Made by a program: the position numbers and the translations under genes. The notes under the pieces are model-generated. The model had not been told where the DNA came from. It ran no database searches and saw only the letters and a list, made by a program, of their open reading frames with translations. From Polyangiaceae bacterium (GTDB lineage: Bacteria > Myxococcota_A > Polyangia > Polyangiales > Polyangiaceae), in NCBI GenBank assembly GCA_019637265.1, contig JAHBVY010000001.1, positions 1,364,001 through 1,428,000 of the forward strand: a stretch of DNA of 64,000 bases, given 5' to 3'. Within the stretch, counting starts at the first letter, position 1; each line of letters begins with the position of its first letter. Below, piece after piece: positions 48,553 through 58,926 of this stretch.

Positions 48553-50652
48553 ATGGCGCACCCGCCCCCTGACGACGCAGCCAAGAGGCAAGCGCCGCGC
48601 GAGTCGGCGACCACGCCCCCGGACGACGCGGTCATCGAGCCACCGCCACACGCAGCTCGTGATTCAGCACCGTCAGCTGACGACTCGGGCGAGCGTCGCG
48701 AATCGGTACTCTCGACTGACGATAGCGCCCTCTCGGATCAGCGCCGCGAATCGGTACCGTCGACTGACGACACCCGCGGGGCGCCCGCCAAGGAGCCCCG
48801 CAAGGCGACGGACCGAGCGCTGCGTGAGCGCCGCCTGGCCCTGGCGCTGCTCGGCCTGATCGTCACCCTGTTCCTCGGCTTCGCGTCGCTCTACGTGCGG
48901 CGCCTCAACAACTTCATGATGGGGGACATGGAGTTCACGGGCTGGGTGGGACCGGTGGCGGAGCGCTTCGGCACCGGCGAGCGGCCGTACATCGACTTCG
49001 TGCTCCCCATCCCGCCGGGGAGCTTCCTGCTCCTGAGCTTCATCCAGCGCGTCACCGGCGAGGCGCTGCTGCTGCAAGAGCTGTGGGTCGCAGCGATAGG
49101 CCACCTGACGATGGCGCTGCTCGGCTACGCGATGGCGCGTCCTCTGGTGGGGCGCCTGAACGCGGTGCTGGTCGCGATCGCCACGCTGGTGACGGTGCTG
49201 CAAATCCACAAGGAATGTACCTACGACCACACGGCGCAGGTGGTGGTGTGGAGCGGCCTGGTGCTCGGCCTGCACGGGCTGCTCAAGGAAGGTCGGCCAG
49301 GCGCGCGTTGGCTCTGGCTCGGCGCGGGTTACCTCACAGGGCTCACCCTGGTGTTCAAGCAGAGCACGGCGACCGGTGCGCTGCTCGGGTGGCTCAGCGC
49401 CTTTGGCTACCTGATGGTCATCCAGTGGATCCGCCCGGCGCGCCTCATCAGTCGCCAGAGCGTGCTCTCGTGGGGCGCTGGGCTCGCGCTCGGGTGGCTC
49501 ACGCTGCTGGCGGTGCTGCTCGCCATCGGCAGCACGCCGGCCGCCTTCTGGCAGGCCGCGTTCGTCGATGGCTCGGAGCTGAAGGGCGGCAGCTACAAGC
49601 TCTTCTTCAACGTCTTCAGCTACCTATTTCGTCATGAGGCCTACCCATCCTCGTTCTTCTTCAGCCTGCTCCTGATCGCGGTCTTGCTGCGTTGGGTGAA
49701 GCGCCAGGGCGATCTCACGCTGCGCTCAGCCAGCGATCCGTCGCTCACCCCGCGCCGCGCGCTCATCATCGCGGGCGGCGTGGTGTTGGTGTTCGGCGCG
49801 GCGATCGCCCTGCTCGCGAGCGGCGCCCGCGAGACCTTCGGGCCCGGCGTGTACTGGCTCAAGCAAACCCAGAACATCCCCGCCTTCGGCCTGTTCTTCG
49901 GCTGCGCGCTGTTCGTGGGTCAGCTGCGCGCGAGGCGCGACGAGCCGCCGGTGCTCGGCCACCAGGTGTCGGCGTTCGCGATCGCGGTGCTCGCCACCTC
50001 GCTCTTCCACAACACCTCGTTCCCCGGCCTGCGCCCGTTCTACGACAACAACCCGATCACGCCGCTTGCCTTCATCTTCTTGTGCATCGCGCTCGATCGC
50101 GCCGAGCTCCCCTACGCCAAGTACGCCTGCATCGGGCTCGTGCTGCTCGGCCTGCTGGGGCCGAAGTTCCATCGCGCGCTGGACGATCACATCCCCGTCG
50201 GACGCTCGGGTCACTGGGCGGGGCTCTACGTCAACGAGCGCGGCGCGGAGGTGGTGCACGCCGCGCTGCGCGTGCGCCACCTCACCGGTGAACAGGACAC
50301 CGTCCTCACCTTGCCGGAGGACGTCCAGTTCCAGCGCCTGCTCGGGCGCCCGAGGCCGCCGATCAAGGGCGCCATCGTGTTCGCGGATCAATACGCGCGG
50401 CGGCTCGCGGCCGATGACATCGCGGCGCTCGAGGCCAACCCGCCCAAGGTGATCGTGATCCACCCGCGGCGCGAGCGGCTGTGGATGACGCTGTTCGAGC
50501 TGTGGGGCGGTCGTCAGAGCGGCGCCTGGCAGGTGACCCAGCACGTGCGAAACGAGCTCCTACCCAAGCGCTATCGCCTCGATCGCTCCTACCGCACGGT
50601 GTTCTTCCGCGAGCGCGCCGAGCTCGACGTCTACGTGCGCGTCGATCCCTAG
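48553..50652 (+). CDS. Polytopic membrane protein, GT-C-like
   Basis: 699 aa. A charged cytoplasmic tail (1-95) with a duplicated RRESV.STDDS unit is followed by about 12 transmembrane helices and a C-terminal soluble domain (about 590-699). The first loop, GDMEFTGWVGPVAERFGTGERPYIDF, contains the acidic motif region seen in GT-C glycosyltransferases (ArnT/PMT type), and PIPPGSFLLLSFIQRV matches the next helix of that group (each in part). A lipid-linked sugar would be the donor. No sugar genes are nearby; the substrate is unknown. Confidence 0.7.
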   Translation: MAHPPPDDAAKRQAPRESATTPPDDAVIEPPPHAARDSAPSADDSGERRESVLSTDDSALSDQRRESVPSTDDTRGAPAKEPRKATDRALRERRLALALLGLIVTLFLGFASLYVRRLNNFMMGDMEFTGWVGPVAERFGTGERPYIDFVLPIPPGSFLLLSFIQRVTGEALLLQELWVAAIGHLTMALLGYAMARPLVGRLNAVLVAIATLVTVLQIHKECTYDHTAQVVVWSGLVLGLHGLLKEGRPGARWLWLGAGYLTGLTLVFKQSTATGALLGWLSAFGYLMVIQWIRPARLISRQSVLSWGAGLALGWLTLLAVLLAIGSTPAAFWQAAFVDGSELKGGSYKLFFNVFSYLFRHEAYPSSFFFSLLLIAVLLRWVKRQGDLTLRSASDPSLTPRRALIIAGGVVLVFGAAIALLASGARETFGPGVYWLKQTQNIPAFGLFFGCALFVGQLRARRDEPPVLGHQVSAFAIAVLATSLFHNTSFPGLRPFYDNNPITPLAFIFLCIALDRAELPYAKYACIGLVLLGLLGPKFHRALDDHIPVGRSGHWAGLYVNERGAEVVHAALRVRHLTGEQDTVLTLPEDVQFQRLLGRPRPPIKGAIVFADQYARRLAADDIAALEANPPKVIVIHPRRERLWMTLFELWGGRQSGAWQVTQHVRNELLPKRYRLDRSYRTVFFRERAELDVYVRVDP

Positions 50653-50677
50653 CAGCCCGCTCGCCGCCCTGACCGCT

Positions 50678-51118
50678 TCACGCCCCTTCGATCGCGACCT
50701 CGACGTCGATGCCCTGCCGTACGCTGGCGGTGACGGTGCAGAAGTCTTCGAAGGTGTCGCGGCAGGCGTCGAGCGCCTCTTGGGGCACGCCCTCCGGGAC
50801 CCGCAGCGTGACCTTCACCTTGCCGACGCGCAGGCGGCGCTCAGGGGTCCGTACCGTCTGCAAGCTGACCTGCGCCTCGAGGCCGTGCGTGAGCTTCGCT
50901 CCGCGCTTACCGAGGCAGAACACGAGGCTCGCCGCCAGGCAGTTGCCCATCGCGGCGGCGAGCAGCCGCGCCGGATCGGGCCCTGAGTCTCTCCCGAGCG
51001 GAGGCGGCTCGTCCACGACGAGCGGTGCGTAGTCCTTACCAAATCGGACTTGGAACCGATACGCCTCCTCTTGTGCGATGTGGAGCTCGAGCTCACTGAC
51101 TGGGGTCCCTTCGGGCAT
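50678..51118 (-). CDS. OsmC-family hydroperoxide reductase-like protein
   Basis: 146 aa. OsmC/Ohr fold with both redox cysteines, C60 (AAAMGNCLAASLVF) and C127 (FEDFCTVTASVRQGI); C68 and C119 are additional. Cytoplasmic thiol peroxidase that removes organic hydroperoxides; the family also includes members of unknown role. Convergent with the GT-C-like gene with only 25 bp between. Confidence 0.88.
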   Translation of the reverse strand: MPEGTPVSELELHIAQEEAYRFQVRFGKDYAPLVVDEPPPLGRDSGPDPARLLAAAMGNCLAASLVFCLGKRGAKLTHGLEAQVSLQTVRTPERRLRVGKVKVTLRVPEGVPQEALDACRDTFEDFCTVTASVRQGIDVEVAIEGA

Positions 51119-51237
51119 GCTGGTCTCCTTGGTCCTCGTGGTGTGGTGGGATGCCCGCTCTCTAGAGCGCCCAACTCGGCGCCGCCAGCTGGGTCGAGGC
51201 GACGCGAGCGCTCTTCGGAGTAGGCGCCCGGTTGGAG

Positions 51238-51282
51238 CCAGATGCCTCCAAAAGGGTTCACACCAGATGCCTCCAAAAGGGT
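51238..51282. repeat. 20-bp direct repeat, two units
   Basis: CCAGATGCCTCCAAAAGGGT at 51238-51257 and 51263-51282, identical, 25 bp apart. Lies upstream of the OsmC gene and just past the rodA stop. Confidence 0.85.
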
Positions 51283-51322
51283 CGCGGCCTGCACCTGGGT
51301 TAGGGCGGCCCTACACTGCGGC

Positions 51323-52438
51323 TCAACGTCGCATGGAGACGTTCATCAAGAGGCCACAGGCGATGCACATCGAGAGCATGCTCGAGCCACCGTAAGAGAA
51401 GAACGGCAGCGTGATCCCCGTCACTGGCATCACGCCCAGCACCATCCCGATGTTGGCGAGGGTGTGCCAGAAGATGATGGCGCCCATCCCGATGGCCAGC
51501 GCTGCGCCGAAGCGGTCCTTCGCCTGGGAGGCGATGTGCACCGCCCAGATGCACAGGAACGCGTAGAGCGCGAGCAGCAGGGCCGAGCCAACGAAGCCCC
51601 AGTCCTCAGCGAACACGGCGAAGGGGAAGTCGCTGAACTGATCAGGCAGGAAGCCGAACTGGTTCTGGGTCCCCTGCATGAAGCCCTGCCCCGTGAACCC
51701 GCCGTTGCCGATGGCCGTCTTCGACTGGAAGGCGTGCCAACCCGAGCCAGTCTTGTCGGCCTCCGGATCGAGGAACGCCGTCACGCGAGCCTTCTGGTAG
51801 TCGTGCAGGAGGTAGTTCCATGCGAACACGCTGAACGCGCTGATGCCGACGATGAGCGCGATCAGGCTGCCGCGGCGCACCTTGGTCATCGCCATGATGG
51901 ACAGCACCACCATGACGTGCACCAGCGCGGTGCCCAGATCGGGCTGCCGTAAGATCAAGAAGAACGGTATCGCGGTGAGCACGCCGGGGAGCCATAGATC
52001 GAGCACGCGCCGCGGCTCCGTGCGCGGATCGTCGTGCACCGCGCGCGCCACCGCGAGCACCAGCAAGATCTTGGTGAACTCCGAGGGTTGGAACGTGAAG
52101 CTGCCTATCTCGACCCAGCGCACCGCCCCACGGATCCCGGTGCCGAACATCAAGAGGGCGACCAGCGTCGCCATCCCCACGGCGTAGAACGCGTAGGCGA
52201 AGCGCTCGAAGTGACGGTAGTCGATCGCCGACGCCAAGATGGCGAGCAGCACGCCCACCACCATCCAGTACACCTGCGACACGTAGATGTCGGCGAGCGC
52301 CTTCTTCCGCGCCACCTCCAAGTACACGCTGGTCGCGCTGTACAGGTTGACGATGCCGACCACGCCGATAGTGGCGCACACCAGGAACAGCGGCCAATCG
52401 AAGTGGTCCCGCCCCCGAACGCGGTCACCGCGCAGCAT
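51323..52438 (-). CDS. rodA: Peptidoglycan glycosyltransferase RodA
   Basis: 371 aa SEDS-family polymerase of the elongasome, partner of MrdA/PBP2. About ten transmembrane helices; the family motifs FQPSEFTKI, LRQPDLGTALV, GNGGFTGQGF, FLPDQFSDFPFAVFAED and GITLPFFSYGGSSML are present. The start at 52438 is set by GGGGGGAG with TGACG spacing; an earlier frame extension lacks similarity. Last gene of mreB-mreC-mreD-mrdA-rodA. Confidence 0.97.
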   Translation of the reverse strand: MLRGDRVRGRDHFDWPLFLVCATIGVVGIVNLYSATSVYLEVARKKALADIYVSQVYWMVVGVLLAILASAIDYRHFERFAYAFYAVGMATLVALLMFGTGIRGAVRWVEIGSFTFQPSEFTKILLVLAVARAVHDDPRTEPRRVLDLWLPGVLTAIPFFLILRQPDLGTALVHVMVVLSIMAMTKVRRGSLIALIVGISAFSVFAWNYLLHDYQKARVTAFLDPEADKTGSGWHAFQSKTAIGNGGFTGQGFMQGTQNQFGFLPDQFSDFPFAVFAEDWGFVGSALLLALYAFLCIWAVHIASQAKDRFGAALAIGMGAIIFWHTLANIGMVLGVMPVTGITLPFFSYGGSSMLSMCIACGLLMNVSMRR

Positions 52439-52479
52439 CGTCACTCCCCCCATAGGAGCCCAACCCAGAGCGACGGGCA

Positions 52480-52573
52480 GGAGCACTGACGCACGCTGCC
52501 CCCATGATGTGCTCAGAGGCACTGACGTACGCCGCCCCGATGATGTGCTCAGGGGCGCTGACGTGCTCGACGC
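52480..52573. repeat. 36-bp repeat between mrdA and rodA
   Basis: On the minus strand two full units, GTCAGNGCCNCTGAGCACAT onwards, plus a partial third; all carry CTGAC/GTCAG. The mrdA end itself (GTCGGTGCCGTGAGC, stop TGA) resembles the unit start. Confidence 0.8.
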
Positions 52574-54490
52574 TCACGGCACCGACCCCTGCTCGCGGCG
52601 CGAAGAGGTGCGCTCGGAGAGCCGCGCCTCGCGCAGGTTCTGCCAGGCTTGGACGATGCGCATCGCGACCGGCACGGCGGCCTTACCACCGGCCCCACCG
52701 TGCTCGATGAGCACCACCACCGCGATCTCCGGTGAGCGGCTGGGGGCGTAGCCGGCGAACCACGCGTGATCGCGGTTGAAGTACCAGACCTTGTCTGGGT
52801 CCACGCCCTGCGGGGTGCTGCGGCTCACCTGGGCGGTGCCGGTCTTGCCGGCGACGTCCACGCCCGCGATGCGCTCGGCGAAGGCGGTGCCCTCGCGCTC
52901 CGTCACCACGCCGGTGAGGCCACGCTGGATCCAGCCGACGTGCTCGGCGTCCACGCTCACCAGGCGGCGCACCCGCGGCGGGAACTCCTGCACGATGGTG
53001 CCGTCGCTGGTCTCGATGCTGCGCACCACCTGCGGCTGGTACAGCGTGCCGCCGTTCGCGAGCGCGCCGTACGCCAGCGCGAGCTGGAGGATGCTCACGG
53101 TGGACGCCCCCTGCCCGATGGCGCTGAGCAGGGTGAAGCCACCGCGGAAGGCGCCCGCGTAGTGCCGCGTGTACCAAGCGCGTGTCGGCATGCGGCCGCG
53201 CGTCTCGGGGTTGATGCCGATGCCGGTCTTCACGCCGAAGCCGTAGTCCATGCCCACGGCGCTCAGGCGATCGATGTGGATCCGCTCACCCAGCTCGTAG
53301 AAGTAGGTGTTGCACGAGCGCACGAGCGCCTCGTGCAGCTGCACGTTGCGGTGGATGCCCGTGCAGCGGAAATACCTCCGGCCGTACTCGTAGCCGCCGC
53401 GGCAGTCGACCACCGAGCGCCTGGAGATGAGCTTGTCCGCGAGCCCGGCCAGCGCGGCGAAGGGCTTGAAGGTGGAGCCGGGCGGGTAAGCAGCGGACAC
53501 CGTCTTGTCGAGGGTGGGCTTCAGCGGGTCGCTGTAGAGCTTGCGGAAGTTGTCTTGAACGACCTTCTTCCCCATTGAGCCGCTCACCAGGTTCGGGTCG
53601 TAGCTCGGCTTCGACAGCGCCGCGAGGATGCGCCCGGTGCGCACGTCCACCACCGCCACGGCGCCCGCGACGTGGCCGCGCATGGCGCGCTCGATGGCGG
53701 CCATCAGCTCGATGTCGATGGTCAGGGAGATGTCCCGACCAGGCACGGGATCGAGCCGACGCGGCTCATCCAGGTATTGCTCCTCGAGCTCCTCGCGGTT
53801 GGTCATCGCCTGACGCCCGCGGAGCACCTTACGCCAGCCGCGCTGACCTTTGAGGTAGCTCTCCCAGCGCCGCTCCACCCCCACCGCGCCGATGCGATCC
53901 CCCGCGCGGTAACCGTGACCCTCGAGGCGCGCGAGGATCTCTGGATCCACCTCGCGCATGTAGCCGAGCAAGTGCGCCGCCAGCTCCCCGTGGGGGTAGT
54001 AGCGGACGGGGACGGGCGTCACCTCCACCCCCGTGAGCTCGCGCTCGTGGGTCTTGAGCGCCGCGACCACGTCGCGTGACACGTCCACCTTGAGCAGCGT
54101 CTGCTGCTCGCGGCGGCGGCCGCCGCGCAGCGCCCGGATGTCCTCCGCGAGCTCGTTCGCCTCCACGGCGGGGAGGCCCATCAGCTCCACCACCCGCGGC
54201 CAGGTCTTCTCCAGATCGATCACGGCGGGGACGACGTGCACGTTGTAGGAGGGGCGGTTACCCGCCAGCACCCGACCGTGGGCGTCGCGGATCACGCCGC
54301 GACTGGTGGCGAGCCGCTGCTCGTTCACGATGTTGCGGAGCGCCTGCGAGCGGTGCACGTCGTGCTCGACGATCTGCAGCTGCACCAGGCGTCCGATGAG
54401 GAACAGGAACACGAACAGGACGAACAGCACCATCCAGCTGTAGCGGCGGCGGAACTCACCGACGTCGGAGCGCTGCACCAGGATGCTCAC
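52574..54490 (-). CDS. mrdA: Penicillin-binding protein 2 (peptidoglycan transpeptidase)
   Basis: 638 aa class B PBP of the elongasome. Short cytoplasmic tail, one transmembrane helix (MVLFVLFVFLFLIGRLVQL, about 20-40), PBP dimerisation domain with RGVIRDAHGRVLAGN, and the transpeptidase domain with S339-TFK, SCN at 392-394 and KTGT at 549. GTG start overlapping the mreD stop (GTGA, 54487-54490), so translation is coupled. Confidence 0.97.
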   Translation of the reverse strand: MSILVQRSDVGEFRRRYSWMVLFVLFVFLFLIGRLVQLQIVEHDVHRSQALRNIVNEQRLATSRGVIRDAHGRVLAGNRPSYNVHVVPAVIDLEKTWPRVVELMGLPAVEANELAEDIRALRGGRRREQQTLLKVDVSRDVVAALKTHERELTGVEVTPVPVRYYPHGELAAHLLGYMREVDPEILARLEGHGYRAGDRIGAVGVERRWESYLKGQRGWRKVLRGRQAMTNREELEEQYLDEPRRLDPVPGRDISLTIDIELMAAIERAMRGHVAGAVAVVDVRTGRILAALSKPSYDPNLVSGSMGKKVVQDNFRKLYSDPLKPTLDKTVSAAYPPGSTFKPFAALAGLADKLISRRSVVDCRGGYEYGRRYFRCTGIHRNVQLHEALVRSCNTYFYELGERIHIDRLSAVGMDYGFGVKTGIGINPETRGRMPTRAWYTRHYAGAFRGGFTLLSAIGQGASTVSILQLALAYGALANGGTLYQPQVVRSIETSDGTIVQEFPPRVRRLVSVDAEHVGWIQRGLTGVVTEREGTAFAERIAGVDVAGKTGTAQVSRSTPQGVDPDKVWYFNRDHAWFAGYAPSRSPEIAVVVLIEHGGAGGKAAVPVAMRIVQAWQNLREARLSERTSSRREQGSVP

Positions 54491-55035
54491 GGCGGCCCCC
54501 CGCTCGAGCTCACCCCAGCAGCCCCGTGCACGCGCGCCGCCACCGCGAAGACGAACGGCGCGAACAGCGCCGTCACGATGGCGTGCGGCACCACCACCCC
54601 CACCAGCTCCGCCGGGCGATGCGCGTCCGCGCCGAAGATGGCGAGCAGCATCAGCACGATGGCGGCTTCGATGAGGGCGAAGAAGAAGGCGAGGGACATC
54701 TGCGTGAGCTTGGTCTGCGCCGTGAGCCTTACCCCAGCGACGCGCGAGAGCCACCACACCGCGACCAGCACGAAGGTGAACAAGCCGAGCGGCGCCCCCG
54801 AGAACACATCGATCAGGTAGCCCAGCGCGAAGGAGATGAGCGCGCCGCGCGGCATCGAGAGCTCGTGCACCCCCAGGTACACCACGAGCGGCAACACCAG
54901 GCTCGGTGAGCCGCGGACGGCGCTCACCCCAAACCAATCGTTCACCAAGCGACCGAGCGGATCGAACAGGCGGTAGAGGCTCCCCTGTAGCAGCGCGAGC
55001 AAGAGCCCCACCCCGATCAGCCCGAGCGTCCGCAT
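54487..55035 (-). CDS. mreD: Rod shape-determining protein MreD
   Basis: 182 aa with about five to six transmembrane helices (GLLLALLQGSLYRLF; PSLVLPLVVYLGVHE; TFVLVAVWWLSRVAGV; ALIEAAIVLMLLAIFGA). Sequence is poorly conserved in this family, but size, topology and position between mreC and mrdA identify it. Ends overlap with mrdA; only 1 bp separates it from mreC. Confidence 0.92.
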   Translation of the reverse strand: MRTLGLIGVGLLLALLQGSLYRLFDPLGRLVNDWFGVSAVRGSPSLVLPLVVYLGVHELSMPRGALISFALGYLIDVFSGAPLGLFTFVLVAVWWLSRVAGVRLTAQTKLTQMSLAFFFALIEAAIVLMLLAIFGADAHRPAELVGVVVPHAIVTALFAPFVFAVAARVHGAAGVSSSGGPP

Positions 55036-55036
55036 C

Positions 55037-55897
55037 TCAGCGCCTGGTGGCCTCCGGCGGCGCGCAGCGCTCGGTGTCGGTGAGGACGATCAACACCTCT
55101 TCGAGCCGCGAGTAGTCGACGGTCGGCTCCGCCTCCACCGTCTGGTAGATGCCGAAGTCGCGGCTCACCACCTTGGTGACGCGCGCCACGGGGATCGCCT
55201 TGGGGAAGCGACAACCGACGCCGCTCGTGAGCAGCAGATCGCCGACGTCGACCTCGTCCGTCCGCTTCACGTACTCCACGCTCACCGCGTAGCGGTTCCG
55301 GTCGCCCACGCCGCGCACGAAGCCACGCGCGCCGGTGCGCTCCACCACCACGTCCACGCCGAACCCGCTGTCCACCGTGAGCCGCACGTCCACGCTGTCG
55401 CCCGCGCCGCGCAGCACGGTCCCCACCACGCCCTCGATGCTGATGACCGGCGTGTGCTGCGGCACCTCTTGACCTGGCAAATCGAGGGTGAGGCGCGCCA
55501 CCCGGAAGTATTCGGTGGTGTCCTTGCCCACCACCAGCGCGCTCAAGGTCTGCTGCGGGAGCTCCTCGCGCAGGCCGAGCAGGCGGCGCAGGCGACGGTT
55601 CTCCGCGCGCTCCGCCTCGAGCCGGCGCACTTCGTCAGCCAGCCGTGCGTTCTCGAACGCCAGCTTGTCGTTGTCCGCCTTGACGTCCACCAGGTAGACG
55701 TACTCGCCGATCAAGCGCGACACGCCGCGCGCGAGCGCCGCCGAGGCGTACTGAATGGGCGCGGTGACCCGCACCACGGCGCGATCCACGACGCTCATGT
55801 TCTCGGGCTTCCGAATCCGCGTGCGCAGCACGAAGAAGGGGAGCGCGAGCAACAAGACCACCAAGATCGTGTCGCGGTACCGCTTCCATGAGCCCAT
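55037..55897 (-). CDS. mreC: Rod shape-determining protein MreC
   Basis: 286 aa. One transmembrane helix (TILVVLLLALPFFVLRT), a coiled coil (about 70-105: ADNDKLAFENARLADEVRRL), then the two beta domains that bind PBP2 (GKDTTEYFRVARLTLD and GFVRGVGDRNRYAVSVEYV). Periplasmic scaffold linking MreB to the synthases. GAGGA eight bases before the ATG. Confidence 0.95.
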   Translation of the reverse strand: MGSWKRYRDTILVVLLLALPFFVLRTRIRKPENMSVVDRAVVRVTAPIQYASAALARGVSRLIGEYVYLVDVKADNDKLAFENARLADEVRRLEAERAENRRLRRLLGLREELPQQTLSALVVGKDTTEYFRVARLTLDLPGQEVPQHTPVISIEGVVGTVLRGAGDSVDVRLTVDSGFGVDVVVERTGARGFVRGVGDRNRYAVSVEYVKRTDEVDVGDLLLTSGVGCRFPKAIPVARVTKVVSRDFGIYQTVEAEPTVDYSRLEEVLIVLTDTERCAPPEATRR

Positions 55898-56096
55898 GAG
55901 TCAGATCCTCAGCATCCCCCAACCCCGCGAGGTTAGCTCGCGCCCGTGACGCGCCCAAGCGCCGCACCTCGCCCGACCCGGCCGCCCTGCCATCGACCGG
56001 ACGGCGCGGTGGCGCTCGAGCGCGGCATCCGTCAGGGCAACATACCAACTGGTCGCACCGTGTTGCCCAGGTCCGGCTGGGCGCCCGCCTGGGAGC

Positions 56097-57262
<1,166 letters not shown>

Positions 57263-57472
57263 TCATGCGGACGGGCTCGGGTTGAGGGGGCAGGGGGCCA
57301 CGCCCTGGCGCCGGTACGCGGGGACGGGCGAAAGCCATTGGAAGCGCTCAAGGGCCGAGGCCCTCCGGACGGCAAGCGAGGGGCGTACGTAGCACGCCCC
57401 GGAGGCGCCACGCAATCGGCGCCCCGGGGCGCCCGGCGACGGCGCGAGGCTCGCTAATTACTTCAATCAATT

Positions 57473-57508
57473 CGGGTACTTATATAACAGCCTCGGAGGT
57501 AGTACCCG
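57473..57508. promoter_or_regulatory. Inverted repeat in the mreB promoter area
   Basis: CGGGTACT (57473-57480) and AGTACCCG (57501-57508) flank 20 bases that include TATATAAC. Operator-like layout; a binding protein is unknown. The only pronounced AT-rich stretch in this gap. Confidence 0.45.
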
Positions 57509-57628
57509 ACCCCGGACGATCGACCCACCTCGCCCCGCGACGCAGCGCCGATGGTGGCCGCGCCCGGGCGCCCGGAACGCGCTGGGGCTGCGCCTCACCG
57601 GTCATGCGACTGGGCCCAGCTTGGGCGG

Positions 57629-58657
57629 CTAGTCGTCGTCCCAGCGGTCGCGATCCCAGCGGCTCGGATCGTCGCGGTCGTCGCGCCCTCCCCGCTTGGC
57701 CGCGCGGGCGCGCTTCTTCTTGTCACCGCGCTCCACCTTCTCGCGATCCTTACGGCGCCGATCCTCGCCCCCACCGCGGAAGCCCTCGGGGGGAGGCGGC
57801 GGCCCGAGCTCATCGAAGCGGCGCTCCACCCGTGGCTCACGGGGGCCCGACTCGGTCGGCGCACGCGCGAAGCCAGGGCTCGGGCGCTCGTCCCGCCGCC
57901 CGGGGCCGCTCCAAGCGGCCTGGGGCGCCGCGCCGAAGGCGGGGCGCTCAGCCCGCGGCCGGGCGATGGACAGGTGAACTGGGCGCCCCCGCAGCGACGC
58001 CCCCTCCATCGCGGACGCCGCCTGCTCCGCAGCCTCGGCGCTCTCCACGGTGACGAACCCGAAGCCACGGCCACGCCCCTCGGGGGTGGTGGGGAGGTGC
58101 ACGCGCAAGATGGGGCTCACCCCGCGCTCGCTGAACAGCCCCTCGATCTCCTCCCGAGTCACGTCGTACGGCAGGTTCGCGGCGTAGAGGGTGCTGTCGC
58201 TTCCACGATCATGGCGATCTCCACGGTCACTGCGATCACCGCGATCCCCCGACGCGAACGAGCCCGGCCCGCCAGGACCCGCGCCCCGCGGGCCACCCGA
58301 CCCACCAGGACCGCGCGGCCCGCCCGGGCCAGGGCCGCGTGAGTCGCGCGGATCCCGCGAATAATCCCGCGGCTCTCGCGGCCGCTCACCACGCTCCGAC
58401 GCGTGGAATTCCCGCACGGAAATCGTGCGCCCCGCCTGGCTCGAGCGATCGAGCGCGCGCCGCGCCTGCTCGGCCTCGGGCGCCGTCTTCATGGTCACGA
58501 AGGCGAAGCCCCGTGGGCGCCCGGTGGCGCGATCGCGAGGGAGGCTGAGGTCGACCACCGTGCCCCCCGTCGCCTCGAACAGCTGCCGCAGCACGTCCTC
58601 GCTGATGACATCCGGCAAACCCCCTACGAAGAGCTTGCGACCGTCGCCGGTTTCCAT
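57629..58657 (-). CDS. RNA-binding protein with two RRM domains
   Basis: 342 aa. RRM 1 (about 5-80) has RNP2 LFVGGLP and RNP1 RGFAFVTM; RRM 2 (about 155-230) has LYAANLP and RGFGFVTV. The linker between them is Gly/Arg/Asp-rich with RGDRSDRGDRHDRG, and the C-terminal 100 residues are Arg/Asp/Lys-rich and disordered. Such RRM proteins with RGG-like linkers are usual in some Myxococcota and cyanobacteria and affect RNA stability. ATG 58657 chosen as RRM 1 begins there; a GTG 30 bp earlier is possible. Confidence 0.88.
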   Translation of the reverse strand: METGDGRKLFVGGLPDVISEDVLRQLFEATGGTVVDLSLPRDRATGRPRGFAFVTMKTAPEAEQARRALDRSSQAGRTISVREFHASERGERPREPRDYSRDPRDSRGPGPGGPRGPGGSGGPRGAGPGGPGSFASGDRGDRSDRGDRHDRGSDSTLYAANLPYDVTREEIEGLFSERGVSPILRVHLPTTPEGRGRGFGFVTVESAEAAEQAASAMEGASLRGRPVHLSIARPRAERPAFGAAPQAAWSGPGRRDERPSPGFARAPTESGPREPRVERRFDELGPPPPPEGFRGGGEDRRRKDREKVERGDKKKRARAAKRGGRDDRDDPSRWDRDRWDDD

Positions 58658-58926
58658 GGGTGTCTGCTCGTCCCCTCGATGTGTCACCGCGGAGCGCCGC
58701 GGAACGGTTACGTTACCTTGGGTCGGTGCCTCGTCAACCTACTCACCCCAAGCGTAGCAGCGAGCCCGGCGCCAGGCGAGAGCACACCGCCCGCGGTGCA
58801 CGCGTCCGATCCATCGCTGCGTGAGGAGCGCCCATCCTTCGGGTCTGTCGCAGGCGGGCGCCGCGCTTCGAGGCCGCGCCGCAGCGCCGCTGACAAACGC
58901 CGGGCGCCGTGGTGTGATGCGGCCCC